This document shows positions 21,583 to 32,111 of a DNA stretch of 64,000 nucleotides, in pieces. Position 1 is the stretch's first letter, and every line of letters begins with the position of its first letter. The notes below the pieces were generated by a model. The model saw only the letters and a list, made by a program, of their open reading frames with translations. It did no database searches and was not told the DNA's origin. The translations under genes were made by a program, and so were the position numbers. The stretch is from the NCBI GenBank assembly GCA_964019335.1, contig OZ025661.1, positions 732,673 to 796,672 on the forward strand, in the 5' to 3' direction. Source of the stretch: Diplonema japonicum. Its lineage: Eukaryota > Euglenozoa > Diplonemea > Diplonemida > Diplonemidae.

Positions 21583-21820
21583 CTGAGCAGCTCTCTTAAA
21601 GAATTTAGGCTAGAAGAATAAAATCAGGTTTCACTTTATTTTACGTCCAGGTCCGTCCGTGAGAGACCTGGGCGTGCGTGAAATAAAGTATCTGATTTTT
21701 TTTTTTTCTTAGCTCATGTTTTTAAGCTAAGCGTTGTGCCAAGGGCATCAGCCTCGAGAACCGTGATAGAAGACATTCTGCTTCCAACGGCAAGCAAAAT
21801 GGCCCACACACTCGCTCAAA
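21583..21820. repeat. Dispersed intergenic repeat, copy 2, with hairpin
   Basis: Shares the start (ATTCTGAGCAGCT ... TTTAGGCTAGAAGAA) and the end (CTTCCAACGGCAAGCAAAAT) with 1003-1165. It contains an inverted pair, ATCAGGTTTCACTTTATTTT against GTGCGTGAAATAAAGTATCT, around ACGTCCAGGTC / GACCTGGGCGT. The hairpin core TTTCAC...GTGAAA is like the other intergenic palindromes. Confidence 0.6.
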
Positions 21821-22092
21821 CCCCAATAGGAAAACAAAGAGGCCAGAAAATCAACAAATTTCTGCGGTATTTGTGCCATGGTTGGTGCCCACCGTGGACT
21901 GGGGATCCTACACGTGCCTGTCACCTTTCTGCTGTTGCATCTTGGTGTCGGCTGTCGGGGTTTGCCTTTCAGTCATGGAAAGAAGAAAAAAAAAAGGGAA
22001 AAAAAGAGGGATCCTTGGCAACCGTGCTCCTACATTCATAAATTTAAAACTAAAAACAAAAAAAACAAAAAAAAAAAAAAAAAAAAAAAAGC

Positions 22093-24770
22093 AATTTATC
22101 GCCAACAAATAATGAGTCATTATTAAAACACTCGTTCCCGAATTTAAAAAGCAGTAACGAGTGTTAAATAATGGCTTATTTGGCGGCAAGTAAATCGTTT
22201 TATTTCACTCTTCGTCATTTGAGTCACTCTTCACTGTTTGCACTGCTGTTTTTTTATTATTATTTTTTTTCCCCCACGCAGGTCAGCTTTTTGGGGATTT
22301 TCCTAAGGTAATACAGGGCAGCTATATCGCTGTGGCATTTTTAAGGTGAAGTAAAGCACTTATTCCCACTTTTAAGGGCCGGAATGGCCTCAGATGGCCA
22401 AAGTAGTCAAAATACCCCATCCCTACAAAAAGATTTCAAGGGGTTGAGTGCATTTTTTCTTTCCACTCTGAAGCGCCATTATTTAACTGCAAAAAATAAA
22501 TTATGGCCATTTCGCGTTAAATTATGAGTCCCTTAGTGAGTGAAGAAAATGACGGAGAGTGAAATAAAAAAAAAACAACAAAAAATGGCCCCCTAGGGAT
22601 TGCTTCTCACTGATCCCTTGTGCCTCTGTCTGAGTCTCTTCGCAGGGGTGAGAGGGGGGGTTTTCTTCTTTTTTTTTTCTCTATTCATGTGCTGTGTTCG
22701 CTGCTATGACGTGTTCTTTCTTTCCCTCCTCTCCCCAGCTGTGTTCGTTTTCTCTCTTTTTTGTCCCCCCCCCTTTTTTTTGTATGATCTGAAAATATGA
22801 ATCAAAAGAATTCAGGGAGGGTCACATTCCCTTTTTTTTCACGAAAAGGCGAAAAAAAAGAGTTTCGGGGGGGGGATATAATTTTTCCACATGCGAAAGT
22901 TGATGTGTTTGCGAAAAATCACCCCCCCCCTAAATGGGCCATGTGAACGATGAACGTTTATTTTTTTAGTTTCTTCTTTATTATTTATTTCACTCTTCGT
23001 CGTTTTCTTCACTCACTAGGGGGGGCCTCATAATTTAACGCGATAATGGCCATAATTTAACTACCGGATTTGTATTTATATTGTTCAGTTTTAATAATGA
23101 TCTGGGGATTTAGTGTACTGTATAAATTATGTACCTTTTTCGGATTTTGGACCCAACTTGCGACTTTACAAAACAATACAAAAAACTATTTTATTATTTT
23201 TGGCCTGACCCCCCCCCCCCCCCCCCCCCCCCAGGACAGGCCCCACTAAAATCAAAGCCACGTTTGTGGCGTACAAGATCTACTTTTTGGTTTCCATTTC
23301 AAAACAAGGTACGCGGACGCCCTGAAGGCCCAGATAAAGAAAGAGCGGAAAAGACACAGAAGAGAAGCCCTTCTTACTGCTGTTGGTCCGGCTTCTGTTC
23401 CCGTTAGTCCTGTGCCGCGCCTGGTGCTTCTGTTGTTGCCGGTCCCGTTGCTTCTGTTGCCAACCCCGTGGCCTCCCCTGCTGCCCCGCAGCGGCACCAA
23501 GCCAAGTGACCCCAAGCCAGCGAACGAACAACGTGACGAGGGTGCCCTGCCCCAACTGCAGCGCAACCCTCAAGCAGGTTAGAAAGGGGACCAGTGTGGT
23601 AGTGCACGGAATGCTCTGGTGAGCATGACATGAGCACCCGCGGGAGGGTCTGCCCGTCCTGCGACTATGTGGTGTGCTTTACGTGCAGGACTGGGCAACA
23701 GTGAACTAGAATTGCGGTAATACCACCCCCCCTCCCCGGCTGGGGGGTATTTTGTTTTTGTCTTGGGATTTTTTATTTTTAGGGATATTTTCTGGGATTT
23801 TTTTTATTTTTTGTAATTTTTATGTTCTGTTTTAATGGTGTTCTGTAAATATTATGTACCTTTTTCGAATTTTTTGCCCAATTTGGGACTTTTCACATAA
23901 CAATATAAGTACAAATCCGGTAGTTAAAATTATGAGATTTTGGAGTTAAAATTATGGGGCTTCAGAGTGACCTGCCCTGCAGGGCCCTCGTGCAAAAAAA
24001 TTCAGGAACTCGAGTTAAATAATGACTCATTATTTTGTTTGAATATAGCTATTAATTCCCCTTTTCCAAGGCTTTCAAAAATAACAGCCGTGTAAAGCAC
24101 GCGCTGTTTATTTTGCCTTTGAGGAAACAGAGGATACTGTCGAATGTAAAGCTTTAGTGGCCTGGTAACCAGACGGCCCTAAAGGTAAGACACACCTCGT
24201 ACTTTCCCCCCTTTTTTCTGTTTTATTATTTCACTCTTCGTCATTTTCTTCACTCACTTGGGGCCTCATTATTTAACGCGACACGGCCATAATTTAACGC
24301 GAAAAGCACATAAGTTAACACGAAATCGCTTTGTTAAATTATGAGACTTTGGAGTTAAATAATGGGGCTTCAGAGTGAAAAAATGGGTCTTGTCGTGGAA
24401 AAAAAATGTACCCAACCACCTTGAAAAATCTTTTGGGGTGGGGGTATTTTGACTGTTTTTGGCCATCTGAGGCCATTCCAGCCCTTAAAAGTGGGAATAA
24501 GTGCTTTACTCCCCCTTTAAATGCCACGGCGAAATAGCACCCCATATTACTTTAGGAAAATCCCCAAAAAGCTGACCTGCGTGGAAAAAAACAGCAGTGA
24601 AGAGTGAGTGACTCAAATGACGAGAGTGAAATAAAACGACTTACTTGCCGCCAAATGAGCCATTATTTAACTCTCGTTACCGTTTTTTTGCACGAGGGCC
24701 AGCAGGGCCCACGTGCAAAAAAATTCGGGAACTCGAGTTAAATAATGACTCATAATTTGTTGGCAATAAA
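22093..24770. mobile_element. Large inverted-repeat (foldback-like) element, about 2.7 kb
   Basis: The left arm (22093-about 22590) is the reverse complement of the right arm (about 24225-24770) over some 500 bp with gaps. Matching landmarks are GCCAACAAATAATGAGTCATT at the left tip against AATGACTCATAATTTGTTGG at the right tip. Internal landmarks are GTCAGCTTTTTGGGGATTTT and GGCCTCAGATGGCC with their complements. A second, shorter right-arm-like end (23985-24055) and a left-arm-like block (22970-23060) lie inside, suggesting nested copies. Repeated TTAAATTATGAG and AGTTAAATAATG motifs pervade the arms. The centre has a decayed Cys-rich ORF. No recognisable transposase remains. Confidence 0.65.
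23270..23705 (+). pseudogene. Decayed Cys-rich ORF inside the inverted-repeat element
   Basis: Coding-like pieces are spread over three frames. One is a basic stretch (ADALKAQIKKERKRHRREAL), followed by a Pro/Ala/Val-rich stretch. Two Cys pairs come next (VPCPNCSATLKQV; later GRVCPSCDYVVCFTC) and a stop. The Cys-x2-Cys spacing suggests a zinc ribbon, as at the C-terminus of many transposases. Frameshifts prevent a single product. Function unknown; I would not assign a family. Confidence 0.35.
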
Positions 24771-25143
24771 TAGCTATTTATTTTTCTTCTCTCTTCCTCT
24801 TCCTACCACTCACCTTGTTCGCAAAATGAGTCCCCGGGAGGTATTTAGACCATAGAGTCTAGCACATGTCCATTCTTGACATTGATAAAAAAAAAGAAAA
24901 AAAAAAAAATGGGGTGAGTGGGGAGTTGGGGCTGATCCCGTAGCCCCATGGATTTTTTGTTTTGTTTTGCGGTGTGTGTTTTTTTTTTCTTCTTTTTTTT
25001 TTTTTTTTTCTCTTCTCTTTTTGTTTTGTTTTTTTTTGTTTTCAACAGTTTTGTATTCTTTCTTTGTTCCAATATTTGTTCAACCCTCCCCACCCCGTAT
25101 CTCGCTTTAATATCATTTCATCAATGAGATCTTATCACACAAC

Positions 25144-25516
25144 ATGAAGAGTGCGGCTTCTGCGAAGATGGTTTCATGCCCCCCGTGGGATCTTGCGGAG
25201 GTCAATTCGGTCCCAAAGGAAGCAGATCACCTAGCCCCACTTGCACCTCCGACTCCTGTCCTTGCATGAAACGCCAGATACAAAGCCGACCCCCTTGGAT
25301 CTTGAAGCCGTTAAACTTAAATTTTTCGGGGGGCTTTGCAACACGAGGGACAATAAAAATTGCCTGTTGCAACAAGTGAGGTGGGTCGATTTCAAAAAAC
25401 CCCCCAAAAAAAATGAGGCCAATGAGCCCTTTAAAAAAATTCTCATGCCTCTGACCAATTGGGGCGTAGTTTATGTGTCGATACCTAAAATATTTTCATC
25501 GGAAGTATTTCCGAAG
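25144..25516 (+). pseudogene. Unrecognised host-like ORF pieces, cut by a LINE-B fragment
   Basis: An ATG at 25144 opens about 40 codons (MKSAASAKMVSCPPWDLAEV ...). After a frame change a second stretch (about 25255-25516) reads TPDTKPTPLDLEAVKLKFF, later MPLTNWGVVYVSIPKIF. Composition looks coding, but no domain is recognised. The second stretch ends exactly at GGAAGTATTTCCG, where LINE-B sequence starts. It may be an exon of a broken gene or part of another element. Confidence 0.3.
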
Positions 25517-26149
25517 GCTCGATGATGTCGGGAGGAAGGACCTGGCTGGGCTTCACCAGGAGGCGGCGGTGCTGATCACGGGCTGCTGGAGTGGCTCCGG
25601 AGGGTACAAGCTCCTAGCTGACTGCTTCCCCTCGAAAGAATGGCGGAGGGTGCTGCGGCGACGATGACGGCGAAGGCCTTCTGCTGGCAGTCTTCCCCGG
25701 TTCACAGGGAGACGGTCAAGCTGAAGCAGGCGAACAGGCTGGGGTGTGGGTGGCTGCGCTCTGGCTACCAAGCACTGCGTCGATGCGGGTTGGAACCAAA
25801 GGTGCACTTCGAGTACCTGTCGGCTACGCCCCTGGCGGCCCCGTGGCAGACAGGCATGGTCGACTTCAGGGCTGACCTCCCCGGCGGGGTCACGCGATCG
25901 TCGCCAGACGCGGACAGGCGGAAGGCGGCCGAGGCTGCTCTTGCGGCTCTCCCCCCGGGCATCCATGCCTACACGGATGGCTCGGCGAAAGGCTCATGAT
26001 ACCTTCACTTTGATTTTTGATTTGAGCTCTGCTTTTCAACTCAGCTTTGTTGATTTTTTCTTCCTTTCCCCTTTTTCCTTTTATCCTTTTCAAACCTTCT
26101 CTGATGCTCCCGACCCGGCAGTGGAACAGATATTATTATTATTATTATT
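25517..26149 (+). mobile_element. 5'-truncated LINE-B fragment joined to an ATT-tailed 3' end
   Basis: Bases 25517-25980 are almost identical to LINE-B copy 2 (complement of about 42770-43245), covering the region between the RT and RNase H domains. A 7-bp deletion near 25620 breaks the frame. At about 25981 the match stops in the YTDGS codons of RNase H. Unrelated pyrimidine-rich sequence then leads to GGCAGTGGAACAGATATT(ATT)n, the terminus shared with LINE-A. The left flank is GGAAGTATTTCCG and the right flank AAAAGTATTTCCG, which could be a target duplication of the whole chimera. This fits template switching during reverse transcription. Confidence 0.6.
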
Positions 26150-26162
26150 AAAAGTATTTCCG
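26150..26162 (+). repeat. Target-site duplication AAAAGTATTTCCG, left of LINE-A
   Basis: Identical 13-mers at 26150-26162 and 32112-32124 bracket LINE-A. The same 13-mer lies 3 bp before tRNA-Tyr (40952-40964). Confidence 0.75.
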
Positions 26163-27383
26163 TCTGCTGGACTACAGGAGGTCCTTGCCGGGGGGCAAGA
26201 CAAAGAGGAAGGCTACGGCGATAGAGTTCCGTAGGTTCTTCGGAAACAGTGTCTGGTGGGAACTGTGGTGTGCGGCTGGTGTCAGGGACAGGGACATAAA
26301 GCAGAAAGAGGAAGAGAAAAAGGAAAAGAGAAAGAAGGATAAGGAAGAAAAAAAGGCGACAGACGGAGAAAGCGGGGAGCAGCTGAAGGCGCTGATGGAG
26401 AGACTGGAGGTGATGGAGAGGAAACTAGCGGAGAAGGAAGAGAAGGGGGAGGAAGAGGAAATGATGTTGAGGCACCTGGAGTCAAGAATGGAGACCCAGG
26501 AAGAGGAGATGGGGAAGGTACAGGGTAAGGTGGAAGCGGTCGAAGGTCAGGTTGGTAACCTGGCACAAGCCATCGAGAGAATGGCGACAGTGCAGACGGA
26601 GCGGCTGGTGGCCATGGAGAGGAGGCTGACGGAGACTGGTGCGAGCCAGTATAATAAAATCCTCCTCCTCCTGACAACAGGAGGCAATAGGATGGAGGAA
26701 GAAGAAGAGTCAAGCCCCGAGCCACCACCGCACTGCCACGAGAGACCGGACGAATCTCAGTCCGGCATCGACTACTCACCCACCCAAACTGAACTCCCCT
26801 CCACACCTGTGAGAAAGGTGGGAAACGCGACCTCGCGCCAAGCCACCATGGCCACTACTCCCTCTCATTCAAACCCGTCAGCCCCCCTGAACGCCAAGAA
26901 GAAAGTCTCTCATTAACGAAAGACCTGATTTTAGCGAAGGTCAGAAAACTAAATAAAAAGATTAAAAAAAAAAGAAAGTGTCGCATCAACCAAAAGAACT
27001 TAAAAGAAAAGGGCAAAAAAAAGATTTTAAAAAAAAAAAAAGCCAAAGCCCAAGAAAGGGGAAAAAGAAAAGGCAACCCCACAAACAAAAGAGTGAACAA
27101 TAAACGAAGAGAACAAAACAACGGCGGAAAGCAAGGAAGAATAAAGCGAAGACGAGGACTACTTGGCTACAACACGCGGCTAAATCCTGGCCGGCCCCGA
27201 ACGGGGGTGTCCAAGCAAGACAAGGCGTTAGTGGCGGCGATGATAGGTCAGTTATGGCCGGCCCCCCCCAAGTACGACCCTTCATCCGAAACCCGGGGTG
27301 CGGGGGTGACCAATACGGTAAGTCAAGCAAGAGCACGAACAGACGACGAGGAGGAACAGGACCACATGGAATGGATATCCTAA
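26163..27383 (+). CDS. LINE-A ORF1 protein, coiled coil plus basic tail, frame change
   Basis: Frame 1 is open from the element start to a TAA at 26916. It is Glu/Lys-rich with heptad-like coiled coil (LKALMERLEVMERKLAEKE ... LESRMETQEEE), as in LINE ORF1 trimerisation regions. No ATG occurs before 26394, so the N-terminus is missing. A second frame (-1 relative) is open from 26793 to 27383 and overlaps it by about 120 nt. It is extremely Lys/Arg-rich (KKIKKKRKCRI ... GKRKGNP), ending in an acidic patch before TAA. The basic part would suit nucleic-acid binding. Either a mutation split one ORF or a -1 frameshift joins them. The stop overlaps the ORF2 start. Confidence 0.6.
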
Positions 27384-30300
27384 GCTGCGGAGACGTCGAG
27401 AGTAACCCCGGTCCTAACATGAAAATAAAGACTGATCAGCCACGCAACCCGAAGCTGAGAGTGTTGTCGGTGAATGCACACTCGGTGAGAGGGAAAATGG
27501 TGGAGCTCGAGAAAAGTATAGAAGAACTCGAGCTTGATGTGGTTATGATACAGGAATCATGGCTAAGAACCGAGGACGAAATCGAACTACCGGGCTTCAA
27601 CCTGTTCAGGAGAGACAGGGTGGTGCTAAACGAGGACGGGGAGGTGAAGAGGGGAGGTGGCCTGGTGACGGCGGTCAGGAGAGACCTGGATGCTGAGCAG
27701 ACGTTCATAGGAGAACGTGATGACAGGACGGAAAGACTGGACGTATCCGTACAACTCACCGAAACAAGAAAACTGCTCTTGGTCAACATCTACCGCCCCC
27801 CATCGTCCACTAAAGTCAAAGGCGACTTGGCAGTCTCCAATCTCCCTTCTGGTCAGGATGTGCTGATATCGGGTGATTTCAACGCGCACTCTGACATGTG
27901 GGACAGTACCGCCAAGAACAGTGACCTGAAGGGAGGTGAACTGGAGAAATGGATGGTCAGGACGAACATGCTGCCACTCAACAGACCAAAGTGCCCCACA
28001 CACTTCTCAACGAGAGGAACCTTCACCACGACCGACATAATGATAACGGACGCGGGGTATGACCCAGGCTCGTGGAGGGTACTGGACTCAATAGGTTCCG
28101 ACCACTTTCCCATGTTCTACGAATGGGAAGTGGGACAGCAACAAAAGGAAGGAAGGAAAAAACCGCCCCAGAAGCTGGTATGGGAAAAAGCTGACTGGGG
28201 CAAATTCAGGACTATCGTAGAAGAGAGGACATCATGCCTTCTAAAGAGCAAGGACGTGGAGGTGGTGAGTAAGGGACTCATCGACCTGCTCATGGCAGCT
28301 TCTAGGGAGAGCATACCTAGAAAAGGGCCGAAACCTGCTAAGGCGTGGTGGACTCCTGAGATAGACAGCAAGGTAAAGGAAAGGAACACCAAACTAAGGG
28401 AGTACGTAAGCAAGGGCGAGGACGATCCGGTTGCCTTAGCGGAGGTAAGGTTACTCCAGAAAGAGACAAGGGAGTTAATACAAGCCTCTAAACAAAAGAG
28501 GGACGAAGATTTCCTGGATGAACTGGGAAGGAAGAAAACGTCCAAAGACACTTTCGCTTTCATAAGGCAGCTTGACGGGAGTGCAACGAAACCCGGAGTC
28601 TCGGTTCTCAGGGAGAACGGTACAAGATACGCAAGTAACAAGGCGAAAGCAACAGCCTTGTGCGAACACTACGCAGCAAAATGTACACCGAAAATAGGAC
28701 AATCCTCTAGAGAAGCTCTGGAATCCCTAAAAAACGAGGTGAAGAGAGAGACCCAGCAAGAACAAGCAGAAGCAGTCACGACGAGTGAGGTGCTGGGCGA
28801 GATCGCGAAGCTAAAGAAACGAAAAGCCCCGGGACCCGACGGCATCTACAACGAATATCTCAAAAAAATGGGGCCAAAAGGAGTGGAAGTTCTGAAACAT
28901 CTCTTCAATCTCTCTTGGAAGGAAGGGAAGGTCCCGTCGGAGTGGAAGAGAACAACAATCAGACCACTCAGGAAACCCAACAAAGACCCGAGCAGAGCCG
29001 ACTCCTACAGGCCCATATCCCTGACGAGCAACATCGCGAAAGCCATGGAGAGGGTGGTGAGAAGCAGGATGGTCTACCTTCAAGAGACCAGGAAGGTAAC
29101 CCCACCACACTGGACACAATCCGGCTTCATGAGAGGCCGATCAACCACAGAGAACATACTCTTCGCTGCGAAAACTCTACAGGGTTTCAAATACAACAAC
29201 ACGGGGAAAAGGGGAGGTCTGCTCTTTCTGGACCTTAAGGGGGCCTTCGACACGGTGTGGCATGAGGGACTCATAGCAAAGATGGAGAATAACGGATATC
29301 CCGAAGAATACACAAGATGGGTAAAGAGCTACCTCAGCAAGAGAAAAGTGGCGGTGGAGGTGGAAGGCACGCAAGGGGTCTCCAGGGAGTTTAAGGGGGG
29401 AGTCCCTCAAGGAACTGTCCTGGCACCTCTACTCTTTACCATCTATGTGGATGACCTGACCAGAGTGCTAGAAGAACGAGGCATACGTGCTTGCACGTAT
29501 GCAGATGACATCATGGTCGTGGTCGAAGGCAAGAAGGACAAGGAGGTCGAGAAAAAGGCACAACTGATTGTTGACTTGGTGGAACAGTGGGCTGAGAGGT
29601 GGTCGATGCAGCTGGCACCCGAAAAATCGAACATCCTTTGCAACGGAGTCTCGAGGAAACTGAAGGTATCTTTCGGAGACGGGACAGGATTGAAACAGGT
29701 AGACAAGGCGAAGTACCTGGGGGTCACGCTAGACGCTAACGCGTCCTTCGAGGCTCACGTGGGTGAAGTCAAAAACAAGACGCGTAGGCGCTTGGGATAC
29801 TTGTACAGACTGTCCAGCAAGAAGGGTGGGTTGAGAAGGGACATGCTCAGAGCGATCTACCTAACGTACGTGTTCCCACTGACTAGATACGGCCTGGGGG
29901 TCTACGGCAAGTCGCTGCGGAAGGACCTTTTTGACGACCTGAACGAACTACATGAAACGGCGGCGAGATTTATCACAGGGCTCCCTGGGAAGATCTCCAA
30001 ACATATAGCAGTGGTAGAGGCAGGACTACAACAATTGGACACAGTAGTCAAGACGGACACCCTGCTGTTGTACGAGGAATGCATACGGAAGTCCAACACA
30101 GTGGGGTGTGTTGCTGCACTTGCTGAGGAGCTCGACGAGGACACCTGGGCAGGGAGGATGAGGAGGGATGCAAAGAACCTGGACCCTCCGCAGAGGGAAT
30201 GCACCCCGGTAGGCCCATCGCCCATTAAAGCAGACCACATGATCCCCCCCTGGCATGACCTGATGTTGGATCTGAGACCCTATCTGATCGAAGACAGCAG

Positions 30301-31225
30301 ACGCTCGGACCCGAAGGAAAAAAGGCTAGAAGTGGCGCTGAGGACGATCGCAGCACTCCCGAAGGATTCCATGAGGATTTACACCGACGGCTCCTCGCCC
30401 AACAACAGGAGAGGGGGAGCGGCAGCAGTGATGAGGGTGAGGGGAAAAGAGGAAGTGGTGAAGGGGTCTGCAGGTGAGTACTGCAGCTCTTTCAGAGCGG
30501 AAACCAAAGCATTGCTGCTGGGCTTGAGAGGTGCGGCAGTGGCGACGAAGAAAGTCATCCGGACGAAAAAGACCATCCCTTTAATACTGCTCACTGATTC
30601 TCAATCACTGATCCTGAGCCTACAAAAAGGCCCTCAGTCAGCAACCTACTGTGACGAGGTATTCATCTGGCAGCATATCAGGATACTGAATGACAGAAAT
30701 CTGTCGGTGACGATACAGTACATCCCTGCCCACGTAGGTGTCGAGGGCAACGAGAGAGCGGATGAGGCTGCTTCTAAGGCTGCTAAGGAACACACAACGG
30801 CTGGCACTCACTATTCTCTGACGGACTACAGAACAACAAAGTCCTACGTTAAGAGAATGATCTACAAAGAGTGGAGGGAACTGTGGGAGGACAGTGGGAA
30901 GGACAAGGCATACAGAGAACGTACTGGAGGCCGATTTCACTCTTTGAGAGGCCTGGCCTCGAGAAGGGGTGAGATACAGGTAATGAGGCTCCGTGCTGGC
31001 CAGTCCGAGCTCACCAGGGGATACCTGAGACGCGAAGGGGCGAGGGAGGTGGACGTGAAATGCACTTTCTGTGGAGAGGTGCAAAACCTCACGCATCTTC
31101 TGAGTGAGTGCAGGGGGACCGAGGTGGAGAGGGCGAGGCACCTGGGTTCGCACTCCATCACCGAACTCCTGACCGATGAATCCCCTAGAGTTGAGTCTTT
31201 CTTGAAAGAGATTGGCTTGCTGTAG
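27371..31225 (+). CDS. LINE-A ORF2: 2A-like leader, endonuclease, RT, RNase H
   Basis: I choose the ATG at 27371 because it opens directly into a 2A-like motif (MDILSCGDVESNPGP); the frame is also open from an ATG at 27254. The product is 1284 residues, intact. Residues about 30-255: APE-type endonuclease (QESWLR, GDFNAHSDMWD, GSDHFPM). Residues about 480-790: reverse transcriptase (KAPGPDGI, LDLKGAFDTVWHEGL, GVPQGTVLAPLLF, YADDIMVVV). Residues about 1000-1140: RNase H with its acidic residues (IYTDGSS, FRAETKALL, LLTDSQSL, GNERADEAA). A Cys/His knuckle (CTFCGEVQNLTHLLSEC) lies near 1230. It nicks target DNA and primes cDNA synthesis. 2A motifs cause ribosome skipping before the last Pro, so the leader would be released. 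Confidence 0.92.
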   Translation: MDILSCGDVESNPGPNMKIKTDQPRNPKLRVLSVNAHSVRGKMVELEKSIEELELDVVMIQESWLRTEDEIELPGFNLFRRDRVVLNEDGEVKRGGGLVTAVRRDLDAEQTFIGERDDRTERLDVSVQLTETRKLLLVNIYRPPSSTKVKGDLAVSNLPSGQDVLISGDFNAHSDMWDSTAKNSDLKGGELEKWMVRTNMLPLNRPKCPTHFSTRGTFTTTDIMITDAGYDPGSWRVLDSIGSDHFPMFYEWEVGQQQKEGRKKPPQKLVWEKADWGKFRTIVEERTSCLLKSKDVEVVSKGLIDLLMAASRESIPRKGPKPAKAWWTPEIDSKVKERNTKLREYVSKGEDDPVALAEVRLLQKETRELIQASKQKRDEDFLDELGRKKTSKDTFAFIRQLDGSATKPGVSVLRENGTRYASNKAKATALCEHYAAKCTPKIGQSSREALESLKNEVKRETQQEQAEAVTTSEVLGEIAKLKKRKAPGPDGIYNEYLKKMGPKGVEVLKHLFNLSWKEGKVPSEWKRTTIRPLRKPNKDPSRADSYRPISLTSNIAKAMERVVRSRMVYLQETRKVTPPHWTQSGFMRGRSTTENILFAAKTLQGFKYNNTGKRGGLLFLDLKGAFDTVWHEGLIAKMENNGYPEEYTRWVKSYLSKRKVAVEVEGTQGVSREFKGGVPQGTVLAPLLFTIYVDDLTRVLEERGIRACTYADDIMVVVEGKKDKEVEKKAQLIVDLVEQWAERWSMQLAPEKSNILCNGVSRKLKVSFGDGTGLKQVDKAKYLGVTLDANASFEAHVGEVKNKTRRRLGYLYRLSSKKGGLRRDMLRAIYLTYVFPLTRYGLGVYGKSLRKDLFDDLNELHETAARFITGLPGKISKHIAVVEAGLQQLDTVVKTDTLLLYEECIRKSNTVGCVAALAEELDEDTWAGRMRRDAKNLDPPQRECTPVGPSPIKADHMIPPWHDLMLDLRPYLIEDSRRSDPKEKRLEVALRTIAALPKDSMRIYTDGSSPNNRRGGAAAVMRVRGKEEVVKGSAGEYCSSFRAETKALLLGLRGAAVATKKVIRTKKTIPLILLTDSQSLILSLQKGPQSATYCDEVFIWQHIRILNDRNLSVTIQYIPAHVGVEGNERADEAASKAAKEHTTAGTHYSLTDYRTTKSYVKRMIYKEWRELWEDSGKDKAYRERTGGRFHSLRGLASRRGEIQVMRLRAGQSELTRGYLRREGAREVDVKCTFCGEVQNLTHLLSECRGTEVERARHLGSHSITELLTDESPRVESFLKEIGLL

Positions 31226-31565
31226 GGGGTGACCATGAGATAAATTAAGACATTTTTAAAACATTTTTATAAAACATTTTTTGAAAGATAAATTTTATTT
31301 TACGTGGGATGGTAGAGTTTCCTCTATTAAAAGCATTAGGCTCATGAGCGAGACAAGTAAGGTGTTGAGTAGGGAAAAAAGAAAAGAAATGAAATGAATG
31401 AGAGAAAAAAAAGAGAAAAAAAAAAAAAAAAAAAAAAAAGGAATAAATAGTGCTTCGAACAATCCTCCCTTCACTCCCCTCCCCTAGTGTATTTTCGTTC
31501 CCTGCCAAAAAACCCCTCCCTCCTTTTAAGACGGTACAGTGTATTGAAAAGAAAAAAAAAATAAA

Positions 31566-31602
<37 letters not shown>

Positions 31603-32111
31603 AAAAAAAAAAATAAAAAAGAAAGAAAAAAAAACTATATAAATAAACAACAGAAAGAAAGAAAAACAATTCAAGCCCCAACGACAAACAAAAACCGGCA
31701 TGGGGACGGCTCGGGGCCGGTCGAAGGCAAGAGTCGCCCCGAAATCCTTAAGACGATCCTTCCTATTGAGGGGGATGCGCTACCAGGGGAAAGGAAAAAA
31801 GGTGGCCATGGGCAGGACAGTCGAAGGAATGTACTAGGGGGCCAAGAGGCAGACTGACTGCGCCATAGGCGATACAAAAGGAGAAGATTTTGACCAAGAA
31901 AGAATGGAACAATGGAATATCTGAAAGGAAGTATACACACACTCCCCTTACTGAATACCGTCTTGCTTCACCCTGTGATTTGCCAGGCACAATTATGTCA
32001 CCCTGTGCAACACAGACTTTTGATGTTTCAAACCTCTTTATCTTCTCTCCACCTTTTGTCTCCCCCACTGGCAGTGGAACAAATATTATTATTATTATTA
32101 TTATTATTATT

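Larger units (their letters stand above)
26163..32111 (+). mobile_element. LINE-A non-LTR retrotransposon, near full length
   Basis: The element is 5949 bp between perfect 13-bp target duplications. Order: ORF1 with coiled coil, a Lys-rich ORF1 extension in another frame, ORF2 with endonuclease, reverse transcriptase and RNase H, an A-rich 3' UTR, and a tail GGCAGTGGAACAAAT followed by (ATT)n. APE-type endonuclease plus RNase H puts it in the I superfamily (I/Ingi-like). The 5' end lacks an ORF1 ATG, so it is probably slightly truncated. The intact ORF2 and perfect duplications indicate recent insertion. Confidence 0.88.

Noticed and set aside
22093..24770. Polinton or integrated DNA virus
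   Set aside because: Only 2.7 kb, no polymerase, integrase, protease or capsid-like ORF.
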